64,000 nt of DNA from Vicia villosa (Eukaryota; Streptophyta; Magnoliopsida; Fabales; Fabaceae), in contig NC_081182.1 of assembly GCF_029867415.1 (NCBI RefSeq), forward strand, positions 16,118,497 through 16,182,496. Reading direction: 5' to 3'. Numbering within the stretch: the stretch's first letter is position 1; each line of letters opens with the position of its first letter. Positions 27,299 to 38,574 of the stretch are shown in pieces. The notes beneath the pieces were generated by a model. That model was not told the origin of the DNA, ran no database searches, and was given only the letters and a program-made list of their open reading frames with translations. The translations under genes were made by a program, and so were the position numbers.

Positions 27299-28710
27299 AT
27301 GCTGACATTATCTTTTCCTCTATAAATAATACAGCCTCAATGATTACATAATTATCACTACTAATTACAAATATCTTGATTTGAATTATAATTATATACA
27401 ATTACTAATTTCCTAAGTTATACAAAATATAGTAGGAAACTAATAATATCATATTTCCTTATTGACAACCCACATCCAACCCAAATTCAAACCTGTTATA
27501 CTTTAATCTTACGATTACAAATGATTTTTCAATTTCGCACACTCGAGGTTTCAGTTTAAGTCTTCTCAAATCTCGCCTAGCAATATCACGCCTTCTTCTC
27601 ATCTTCTTTTCCATGTACATATCACCTCTTCTTCTCTAGTCTCTCATCTCTTAAGTTCTTTCTTTTCCATTTTATTATTTTTATTCTACTGTTCTCTCTT
27701 CCAACTACGTTTTTAATATTCCTTTTGTTCTCTAATCTCTCCTATCTTTTGTTCTTTCTTTTTCATCTTCTCTAATCTTTCACTTCTCTCTTTTTATCTA
27801 TTTCATTATAATGTTTTGATATTGTTTTATGCTACTATTTTTATGTTTTTATTCCACTTTTATCTAATTTTATTTATGTATATTAAATGAAAAGTTGTTG
27901 TCTAAATATGACGATTTTTGCTATTATTTGATAACGTATAAATGACTAAATACAAAGTTATGTTGTCATCTATATGTGTATGTATGACTCAATAATTTTA
28001 AAAAAAAACCGAACCAACCCAAACTGCATTAGCTTTTTGTGATTTGATTCGGATTTATTTATAAAAGTCAACAGAACTGCACACTTTTTCTCTTGCGGTT
28101 CGGATATTTTTCACCTCAAAATCGCTCAAACCGCATCGCAAACACCTCTAAGCAATTTTATGGCTTATTTTGGGTTGCAATTTATTTTATATGAATACCC
28201 TCATTTAATATAATATTTTGGCTAATAATTATATTAGTTTATTAATGCAATTTAGATGCTCTCTATCTTCCTCTCTCTCTCTCTCGCACACATTTCTCTT
28301 CATCTATCACTATCTTCTTCTCCACAAGCACCAAAAATCTCCATTGATTTACAAAGTGTAACCGTATATTCTAACAATAATTGCTAAATAATTGCTAAAT
28401 TTATGAAAGACTTCATCACTTCTAAAAAGATATCAATATCAATAGGTAATAAAACAATTCTTCTCCACAAACACCAAAACCCTCTAAAAGAAAAAAAAAA
28501 CAATTATATTTGTTTTTGAAAAAAGTCACTTACAATTTTTTTAAAATAAATAAAAATAAACTAAAGTAATAATCAAATTTTTTTGAGAAGAAAGGAAAGA
28601 AGAGGATGTATTAATTTCGGTACAATTATTTATTTTTTTAAATGGTTACCAGTACTAATAACACAACCATTTATATGCTACGCTTAATGCATATAGAAAA
28701 CATTAAAAAT

Positions 28711-28783
28711 TTCCGTTGCCGGGACTTGAACCCGAGTCTCTCGGGTGAGAGCCGAGTATCCTGACCAACTAGACTACAACGGA
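28711..28783 (-). tRNA. tRNA-Glu (CUC), array unit 4
   Basis: As unit 2 with one T-stem change (TCGGG/CCCGG, wobble closing pair). Terminator and upstream TATTTATA present. Confidence 0.9.
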
Positions 28784-30172
28784 ATGCTGACATTATCTTT
28801 TCCTCTATAAATAATACAGCCTCAATGATTACATAATTATCACTACTAATTACAAATATCTTGATTTGAATTATAATTATATACAATTACTAATTTCCTA
28901 AGTTATACAAAATATAGTAGGAAACTAATAATATCATATTTCCTTATTGACAACCCACATTCAACCCAAATTCAAACCTATTATACTTTAATCTTACGAT
29001 TACAAATGATTTTTCAATTTCGCACACTCGAGGTTTCAGTTTAAGTCTTCTCAAATCTCGCCTAGCGATATCACGCCTTCTTCTCATCTTCTTTTCCATG
29101 TACATATCACCTCTTCTTCTCTAGTCTCTCATCTCTTAAGTTCTTTCTTTTCCATTTTATTATTTTTATTCTATTGTTCTCTCTTCCAACTACGTTTTTG
29201 ATATTCCTTTTATTCTCTAATCTCTCCTATCTTTTGTTCTTTCTTTTTCATCTTCTCTAATCTTTCACTTCTCTCTTTTTTTCTATTTCATTATAATGTT
29301 TTGATATTGTTTTATGCTACTATTTTTATGTTTTTATTCCACTTTTATCTAATTTTATTTATGTATATTAAATGAAAAGTTGTTGTCTAAATATGACGAT
29401 TTTTGCTATTATTTGATAACGTATAAATGACTAAATACAAAGTTATGTTGTCATCTATATGTGTATGTATGACTCAATAATTTAAAAAAAAAAACGAACC
29501 AACCCAAACTGCATTAGCTTTATGTGATTTGATTCGGATTTATTTATAAAAGTCAACAGAACTGCACACTTTTTCTCTTGCGGTTCGGATATTTTTCACC
29601 TCAAAATCGCTCAAACCGCATCGCAAACACCTCTAAGCAATTTTATGGCTTATTTTGGGTTGCAATTTATTTTATATGAATACCCTCATTTAATATAATA
29701 TTTTGGCTAATAATTATATTAGTTTATTAATGCAATTTAGATGCTCTCTATCTTCCTCTCTCTCTCGCACACATTTCTCTTCATCTATCACTATCTTCTT
29801 CTCCACAAGCACCAAAAATCTCCATTGATTTACAAATTGTAACCGTATATTCTAACAATAATTGCTAAATAATTGTTAAATTTATGAAAGACATCATCAC
29901 TTCTAAAAAGATATCAATATCAATAGGTAATAAAACAATTCTTCTCCACAAACACCAAAACCCTCTAAAAGAAAAAAAAACAATTATATTTGTTTTTGAA
30001 AAAAGTCACTTACAATTTTTTTAAAATAAATAAAAATAAACTAAAGTAATAATCAAATTTTTTTGAGAAGAAAGGAAAGAAGAGGATGTATTAATTTCGG
30101 TACAATTATTTATTTTTTTAAATGGTTACCAGTACTATGCTATGCTTAATGCATATAGAAAACATTAAAAAT

Positions 30173-30245
30173 TTCCGTTGCCGGGACTTGAACCCAGGTC
30201 TCTCGGGTGAAAGCCGAGTATCCTGACCAACTAGACTACAACGGA
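30173..30245 (-). tRNA. tRNA-Glu with switched anticodon (UUC), array unit 5
   Basis: Shares the T-stem wobble of unit 3, from which it was copied. The anticodon loop is CTTTCAC instead of CTCTCAC, so the anticodon is TTC, still glutamate but reading GAA. All stems pair. TTTTT terminator present. Confidence 0.9.
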
Positions 30246-31507
30246 ATGCTGACATTATCTTTTCCTCTATAAATAATACAGCCTCAATGATTACATAATT
30301 ATCACTACTAATTACAAATATCTTGATTTGAATTATAATTATATACAATTACTAATTTCCTAAGTTATACAAAATATAGTAGGAAACTAATAATATCATA
30401 TTTCCTTATTGACAACCCACATCCAACCCAAATTCAAACCTGTTATACTTTAATCTTACGATTACAAATGATTTTTCAATTTCGCACACTCGAGGTTTCA
30501 GTTTAAGTCTTCTCAAATCTCGCCTAGCAATATCACGCCTTCTTCTCATCTTCTTTTCCATGTACATATCACCTCTTCTTCTCTAGTCTCTCATCTCTTA
30601 AGTTCTTTCTTTTCCATTTTATTATTTTTATTCTACTGTTCTCTCTTCCAACTACGTTTTTAATATTCCTTTTGTTCTCTAATCTCTCCTATCTTTTGTT
30701 CTTTCTTTTTCATCTTCTCTAATCTTTCACTTCTCTCTTTTTATCTATTTCATTATAATGTTTTGATATTGTTTTATGCTACTATTTTTATGTTTTTATT
30801 CCACTTTTATCTAATTTTATTTATGTATATTAAATGAAAAGTTGTTGTCTAAATATGACGATTTTTGCTATTATTTGATAACGTATAAATGACTAAATAC
30901 AAAGTTATGTTGTCATCTATATGTGTATGTATGACTCAATAATTTTAAAAAAAAACCGAACCAACCCAAACTGCATTAGCTTTATGTGATTTGATTCGGA
31001 TTTATTTATAAAAGTCAACAGAACTGCACACTTTTTCTCTTGCGGTTCGGATATTTTTCACCTCAAAATCGCTCAAACCGCATCGCAAACACCTCTAAGC
31101 AATTTTATGGCTTATTTTGGGTTGCAATTTATTTTATATGAATACCCTCATTTAATATAATATTTTGGCTAATAATTATATTAGTTTATTAATGCAATTT
31201 AGATGCTCTCTATCTTCCTCTCTCTCTCTCGCACACATTTCTCTTCATCTATCACTATCTTCTTCTCCACAAGCACCAAAAATCTCCATTGATTTACAAA
31301 GTGTAACCGTATATTCTAACAATAATTGCTAAATAATTGCTAAATTTATGAAAGACTTCATCACTTCTAAAAAGATATCAATATCAATAGGTAATAAAAC
31401 AATTCTTCTCCACAAACACCAAAACCCTCTAAAAGAAAAAAAAAACAATTATATTTGTTTTTGAAAAAAGTCACTTACGCTTAATGCATATAGAAAACAT
31501 TAAAAAT

Positions 31508-31580
31508 TTCCGTTGCCGGGACTTGAACCCGGGTCCCTCGGGTGAGAGCCGAGTATCCTGACCAACTAGACTACAACGCA
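31508..31580 (-). tRNA. tRNA-Glu (CUC), array unit 6, acceptor mismatch
   Basis: The acceptor 5' strand reads TGCGTTG against CAACGGA (G-G mismatch at pair 2), and the variable loop is GGAC instead of AGAC. Anticodon CTC is intact. Confidence 0.82.
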
Positions 31581-32880
31581 ATGCTGACATTATCTTTTCC
31601 TCTATAAATAATACAGCCTCAATGATTACATAATTATCACTACTAATTACAAATATCTTGATTTGAATTATAATTATATACAATTACTAATTTCCTAAGT
31701 TATACAAAATATAGTAGGAAACTAATAATATCATATTTCCTTATTGACAACCCACATCCAACCCAAATTCAAACCTGTTATACTTTAATCTTACGATTAC
31801 AAATGATTTTTCAATTTCGCACACTCGAGGTTTCAGTTTAAGTCTTCTCAAATCTCGCCTAGCGATATCACGCCTTCTTCTCATCTTCTTTTCCATGTAC
31901 ATATCACCTCTTCTTCTCTAGTCTCTCATCTCTTAACTTCTTTCTTTTCCATTTTATTATTTTTATTCTACTGTTCTCTCTTCCAACTACGTTTTTAATA
32001 TTCCTTTTATTCTCTAATCTCTCCTATCTTTTGTTCTTTCTTTTTCATCTTCTCTAATCTTTCACTTCTCTCTTTTTTTCTATTTCATTATAATGTTTTG
32101 ATATTGTTTTATGCTACTATTTTTATGTTTTTATTCCACTTTTATCTAATTTTATTTATGTATATTAAATAAAAAGTTGTTGTCTAAATATGACGATTTT
32201 TGCTATTATTTGATAACGTATAAATGACTAAATACAAAGTTATGTTGTCATCTATATGTGTATGTATGACTCAATAATTTTAAAAAAAAACGAACCAACC
32301 CAAACTGCATTAGCTTTATGTGATTTGATTCGGATTTATTTATAAAAGTCAACAGAACTGCACACTTTTTCTCTTGCGGTTCAGATATTTTTCACCTCAA
32401 AATCGCTCAAACCGCATCGCAAACACCTCTAAGCAATTTTATGGCTTATTTTGGGTTGCATTTTATTTTAGATGAATACCCTCATTTAATATAATATTTT
32501 GGCTAATAATTATATTAGTTTATTAATGCAATTTAGATGCTCTCTATCTTCCTCTCTCTCTCTCTCGCACACATTTCTCTTCATCTATCACTATCTTCTT
32601 CTCCACAAGCACCAAAAATCTCCATAGATTTACAAAGTGTAACCGTATATTCTAACAATAATTGCTAAATAATTGCTAAATTTATGAAAGACATCATCAC
32701 TTCTAAAAAGATATCAATATCAATAGGTAATAAAACAATTCTTCTCCACAAACACCAAAACCCTCTAAAAGAAAAAAAAACAATTATATTTGTTTTTGAA
32801 AAAAGTCACTTACAATTTTTTTAAAATAAATAAAAATAAACTAAAGTAATAATCAAATGCATATAGAAAACATTAAAAAT

Positions 32881-32953
32881 TTCCGTTGCCGGGACTTGAA
32901 CCCGGGTCTCTCGGGTGAGAGCCGAGTATCCTGACCAACTAGACTACAACGGA
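32881..32953 (-). tRNA. tRNA-Glu (CUC), array unit 7
   Basis: Same sequence as the intact unit-2 gene; all stems pair. The 3' flank beyond TTTTTAATG is shortened by a deletion that joins at AAT. The upstream spacer reads GTCAACAT. Confidence 0.92.
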
Positions 32954-33720
32954 ATGTTGACATTATCTTTTCCTCTATAAATAATACAGCCTCAATGATT
33001 ACATAATTATCACTACTAATTACAAATATCTTGATTTGAATTATAATTATATACAATTACTAATTTCCTAAGTTATACAAAATATAGTAGGAAACTAATA
33101 ATATCATATTTCCTTATTGACAACCCACATCCAACCCAAATTCAAACCTGTTATACTTTAATCTTACGATTACAAATGATTTTTCAATTTCGCACACTCG
33201 AGGTTTCAGTTTAAGTCTTCTCAAATCTCGCCTAGCGATATCATGCCTTCTTCTCATCTTCTTTTCCATGTACATATCACCTCTTCTTCTCTAGTCTCTC
33301 ATCTCTTAAGTTCTTTCTTTTCCATTTTATTATTTTTATTCTACTGTTCTCTCTTCCAACTACGTTTTTGATATTCCTTTTATTCTCTAATCTCTCCTAT
33401 CTTTTGTTCTTTCTTTTTCATCTTCTCTAATCTTTCACTTCTCTCTTTTTTTCTATTTCATTATAATGTTTTGATATTGTTTTATGCTACTATTTTTATG
33501 TTTTTATTCCACTTTTATCTAATTTTATTTATGTATATTAAATGAAAAGTTGTTGTCTAAATATGACGATTTTTGCTATTATTTGATAACGTATAAATGA
33601 CTAAATACAAAGTTATGTTGTCATCTATATGTGTATGTATGACTCAATAATTTTAAAAAAAAACCGAACCAACCCAAACTGCATTAGCTTTATGTGATTT
33701 GATTCGGATTTATTTATAAA

Positions 33721-33774
33721 ACCTGGGTCTCTCAGGTGAGAGCCGAGTATCCTGACCAACTAGACTACAAAGGA
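33721..33774 (-). pseudogene. tRNA-Glu fragment, array unit 8
   Basis: Only the 5' two thirds remain (about 54 nt, through the anticodon arm to the start of the T arm). A deletion of about 650 bp removed the T loop, acceptor 3' strand and terminator. The B box is gone, so Pol III transcription is not expected. Confidence 0.88.
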
Positions 33775-34985
33775 ATGCTGATATTATCTTTTCCTCTATA
33801 AATAATAGAGCCTCAATAATTACATAATTATCACTACTAATTACAAATATCTTGATTTGAATTATAATTATATACAATTACTAATTTCTTAAGTTATACA
33901 AAATATAGTAGGAAACTAATAATATCATATTTCCTTATTGACAACCCACATCCAACCCAAATTCAAATCTGTTATACTTTAATCTTACGATTACAAATGA
34001 TTTTTCAATTTCGCGCACTCAAGGTTTCTGTTAAAGTCTTCTCAAATCTCGCCTAGCGATATCATGCCTTCTTCTCATCTTCTTTTCCATGTACATATCA
34101 CCTCTTCTTCTCTAGTCTCTCATCTCTTAAGTTCTTTCTTTTCCATTTTATTATTTTTATTCTACTGTTCTCTCTTCCAACTACGTTTTTGATATTCCTT
34201 TTATTCTCTAATCTCTCCTATCTTTTATTCTTTCTTTTTCATCTTCTCTAATCTTTCACTTCTCTCTTTTTTTCTATTTCATTATAATGTTTTGATATTG
34301 TTTTATGCTACTATTTTTATGTTTTTATTCCACTTTTATCTAATTTTATTTATGTATATTAAATGAAAAGTTGTTGTCTAAATATGACGATTTTTGCTAT
34401 TATTTGATAACGTATAAATGACTAAATAAAAAGTTATGTTGTCATCTAAATGTGTATGTATGACTCAATAATTTTAAAAAAAACCGAACCAACCCAAACT
34501 GCATTAGCTTTATGTGATTTGATTCGGATTTATTTATAAATGTCAACAGAACTGCACACTTTTTCTCTTGCGGTTCGGATATTTTTCACCTCAAAATCGC
34601 TCAAACCGCATCGCAAACACCTCTAAGCAATTTTATGGCTTATTTTGGGTTGCAATTTATTTTATATGAATACCCTCATTTAATATAATATTTTGGCTAA
34701 TAATTATATTAGTTTATTAATGCAATTTAGATGCTCTCTATCTTCCTCTCTCTCTCGCACACATTTCTAAAAAAACAATTATATTGTTTTTGAAAAAAGT
34801 CACTTACAATTTTTTTAAAATAAATAAAAATAAACTAAAGTAATAATCAAATTTTTTTGAGAAGAAAGGAAAGAAGATGATGTATTAATTTCGGTACAAT
34901 TATTTATTTTTTTTAAATGGTTACTAGTACTAATAACACAACCATTTATATGCTACGCTTAATGCATATAGAAAACATTAAAAAT

Positions 34986-35058
34986 TTCCGTTGCCGGGAC
35001 TTGAACCCGGGTCTCTCAAGTGAGAGCCAAGTATCCTGACCAACTAGACTACAACGGA
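34986..35058 (-). tRNA. tRNA-Glu (CUC), array unit 9, weakened anticodon stem
   Basis: Anticodon stem CTTGG faces TTGAG, leaving two wobble pairs at its inner end. Acceptor and T arm are normal, and the TTTTT terminator is present. Confidence 0.82.
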
Positions 35059-35177
35059 ATGCTGGCATTATCTTTTCCTCTATAAATAATACAGCCTCAA
35101 TAATTACATAATTATCACTACTAATTACAAATATCTTGATTTGAATTATAATTATATACAATTACTAACTAGTAAAG

Positions 35178-35199
35178 GACCCGTGCGTTCGCACGGGTC
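35178..35199. promoter_or_regulatory. Helitron 3' terminal hairpin
   Basis: GACCCGTGCG-TT-CGCACGGGTC, a perfect 10-bp stem. In Helitrons this palindrome acts as the rolling-circle termination signal next to CTRR. Confidence 0.88.
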
Positions 35200-36813
35200 A
35201 CGTAAAGTCGATATAAATAATAAATAAATATATAACGATGGTTAATAAATATATATAAAAGTGTCATACTCTAATTTTTGACCCCCCTGAGATGGCATAT
35301 CTTCAGGATTTTTCATCAGGTCAAGACAAGTTCCCAGAGCAGTCATTTCTCCATCTGGTACCTAATCAAGGAGGCTCAAAGACAAGAAAGCTCAGGCAAA
35401 GGATCAATCAATACAAGGATTAGTCCCTAATACAATCATGAGGCTCAAAGACTTCACTTTTCTCACCTATGATTGATTAGACATCCAGTCATATGAGTAC
35501 AGGTTTACTCAGGTCACCAGATTAGGGTTTTGAGCCTATCAAGGACTGAAATCAGGGATCACATTTGGGAAACCCTAAAAAACCTCAGAGGGTCATTCAA
35601 AGACATCAATCATCTTCAAATAACTCATATTACAAGGTCTACTGGACATCACACTTCAATTCAAAGTCTACAGTCATTACTTTCACATGGTCGACAAATT
35701 AGGGTTTTGACCTAATTCACCAAGATAGTTGACTTCTGATCAGGGCATGAATCCAAAACTCAAGACATGATTTAAGGATCTCTACTACCTCCATATAATC
35801 CATTTATATCATCCATTTGGGGAGAAGATCTTATTTCTACACAAAAGCCCAAAAAGTCACTTTGTCAGGAAAAAGTCAACTGTGAAGGATCATCATTGAC
35901 TTTTAAGGTTTTTGGTCAAAAAATGACTTTCAAAGATCAATATCATCAATATATGGATGTCAAAGTCATTTGGCCAAAGAAATTCAAAGAAATTCATCAA
36001 GGAGCGAAAAGTCGGGAATTAGGGTTTTTGAAGGCATGGTGAGATCTCAAAATTTCACCTACACAACTCAAAAAACTTCCAACATGAAAGTTGTAGATCT
36101 TGCAAAATAAAACAACATCTTACAAAGGAACTTTTTTCAAAAGATCAACCATTTATGAAGTTTTGGAAATTTTGAAGTTTAGGTCATAAACACTTGGAAA
36201 TTTTTCTAAGTGTTTTAACCTAGTTTTCTTCCAACTTTGACCTCATTTTTCACAAATTTCCCAAATGATTCTGAAGAAGACATAAACTAATGATTTGAAG
36301 TAGGTGTTTAGGGCTTTCCAAATTGTGTTCAACCTTCTCCAAATTCAATTTGAGCTAGGAGTTATGCTTGTTCAAAGTTGGCCTCATGAAGTAAAATTAT
36401 AGGTCATGGACACTTTTGGACTTTGCAAATTTTGTGCAAATAACCTCTCTTATGGATGCTACACGACCCATAACACATCTGAAACCATGCCATGCATTCA
36501 TTTTCACCATGCCATAAGGATTGAAGAAGATTCTAAAAACAAGAACATGTGATTATGTAATGATTACATTTGTGAATTTATGGCAAATTGATGAATCACC
36601 CAAGGAATCTTCTCACCAACCAATTAGAGCTCATTTCTGGCTCAGAATTGTCCCCTAAGATCAAGCAAAATCGAGGGCTAGGGGATTGATCAAATGGAAT
36701 CAAAATTCTCATCATTGCATAAGAGATATTTGCAAAATTCCTTCATGGCTAAGAAAGCAAATCAACTTCACTAAGGAAGCTCACTCCTCTGCAGCTATAC
36801 TGATCCATTTGCC

Positions 36814-36821
36814 TATAAATA
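36814..36821 (+). promoter_or_regulatory. Likely TATA box of the giant LTR
   Basis: TATAAATA in a CCTATAAATACAG context, followed about 50 bp later by a CT-rich stretch typical of plant transcription starts. Confidence 0.55.
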
Positions 36822-37761
36822 CAGATGCATTCCTCATTCAAAAATACACCAAAGCAACCATATTACTTGCTTTCTCTTTCTCTCCTCTTGTTCATTGTTT
36901 TTCAAAGTTCTTTGGCAAGAAGAATCGATTTCTTCAAACCAGAGCTTATCTTTGGGAAGTGAGCATTCTAACATCTCAAGGGAGGTCATTTGAGGTGATC
37001 CAAGCACCTGGATCACTTCTGTAAGTGGAGGAACACCATTGTTGCTCTCACTTTGGAGCATTTGCAGTTGGAGGTCCATGGAGTGATTCAGGAGGTTTCA
37101 AGCCAAGCCAATCATCCAGACACACTCCTCAGGTCATAGTGAAGCTAACCAGATGGCTGCAGCTCACCTGTAACTCCAAATTCAACAACCTCCATGTTCA
37201 CTTGAAGCTGAAATCGAAGGAGGTCCATAGAACAATTCAGAAGGATTCAGGCTACAATAAGCATCCAGTTAGCATCATTGAGTCTCAGGGAAGCTATTGA
37301 GATCATTCATTCAAGCTCAGTTGCTCTCAATCATCCTCACGACCTTCAGTTTCAGAGGTAAGTTTCTGAACTCCCTCTCTTTAATTTAAGTACTCTTTGT
37401 GAAATATCTCGATTCTATCTTGTTCAGCATCATCAGAGGATTGAAAACCCTCTATCATCATCCATTTATCTTTCAGTATAGTCATTTAATTTGATTTTGA
37501 AATTTTAGGGTTCTTCACGATTTCTGGTAAATTAGTTAGATGTAGTTAATATTAATTCATGTTAGTTACATATTTAGAATCGTGAGTGAATTTAGAGCAA
37601 GTTTCATGTTTACATCGTGGCAAATGGTTGAGAAACGAGTGAGTTCAGAAATTCAAATTCATGGAGCTTGAGGTTGAAGACGAAGATGGTGGTGGCGCGC
37701 AAAATTCAAATCTCAGGGCAGAGTTTATTTTATTTTGAGTGATATGCGTTTTATTAATGAC

Positions 37762-37845
37762 TAAACAACTTGCCCTAGTGGCCACACATGCGCCCTTAGT
37801 ATCATCATGCCACAAGTCTGGGGTTCGAATCCCCCTCGCCCCAGA
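37762..37845 (+). repeat. tRNA-like (Pol III B-box) module in the giant LTR, first
   Basis: Ends with CTGGGGTTCGAATCCCCCTC, a perfect T-arm stem-loop with the B-box GGTTCGAATCC, then CGCCCCA like an acceptor 3' strand. The 5' part (CCCTAGTGGCCA) is only loosely A-box-like, and no matching 5' acceptor is present. It is a tRNA-derived (SINE-like) piece rather than a functional tRNA. Confidence 0.55.
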
Positions 37846-37926
37846 CTTTTTGTTTCTTTTATTTTTCAAAGATTTACAACTTGTTTTGAAACATAACCAA
37901 ATGGATGCAAGTTACTATCACCACAC

Positions 37927-38000
37927 GCGCGTTGGCTCAGTGGTGTTTGTTTTGTGTGTGTGACTTAGAGGGCGTGAGTTCAAGCCTTGGTGAAGACATT
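37927..38000 (+). repeat. tRNA-like module in the giant LTR, second
   Basis: GTTGGCTCAGTGGTG resembles a D-arm/A-box and GTGAGTTCAAGCCTTGG a degenerate T-arm/B-box, spaced about 45 bp as in a tRNA. It is followed by AGACATTT, similar to AGACTTTT after the first module, suggesting the two are diverged copies. Confidence 0.45.
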
Positions 38001-38574
38001 TCTATATTTTTTACCACTTTTCACACTTATTTTCTTCACAACTTCACATAAATATTTAACCTATCAAATTAATTTATTTTCACTTCATTTTTCACACACT
38101 TATCATTTAATATACTTATTTTGTGAATAATCAAAAAAATCATAAAAATATTATTTATTTCTTGAATTTTAATTAGGTTTAAAATAGTATGTTTTTAAGT
38201 GTTTTCTTAAATACTTTAAATATATATTCTCACTTTATTTTAACCTAATCACTTTGTAAATAATTTTATGATAAAACCCTAATTATTTAGGTCTTAATTA
38301 AATAAAAATCTTAATTTTTACTTTAATTAAGTTGACTTTTGTCAAATCTCAAAACTATTTTCAATCTCTGATAAAATCAAATGATTAGGGTTTTCAAACA
38401 ACAAAACCTTGTGTCATTCCAGATCATTTTCAAATTGCTTTTGCACCAGTACTGCAAAGTACTGGGCCTCTAATAGAGTGTAAGTCCCAAAAACCTTCTC
38501 TTCTTAGCTTGTTTTCAAAACTGTATTTTCAAAATCTTCTTTCTGTTTTCAAAACATTCTTCTGGTATTTGAAG

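Noticed and set aside
24242..35161. Repeated ~70-codon minus-strand frames (MYIIIIQIKIFVISS...) in every array unit
   Set aside because: They run through the LTR fragment and across the tRNA-Glu gene. The conserved part is the tRNA read as protein, so they are not genes.
36686..37300. Two adjacent plus-strand frames of 112 and 91 codons as genes
   Set aside because: They lie within the giant LTR, just around its TATA box, and show no domain; chance frames are more likely.
37645..37869. Minus-strand frame containing GARGIRTPDLWHDD
   Set aside because: This peptide is the translation of the tRNA-like T-arm in the giant LTR, a known source of false protein annotations.
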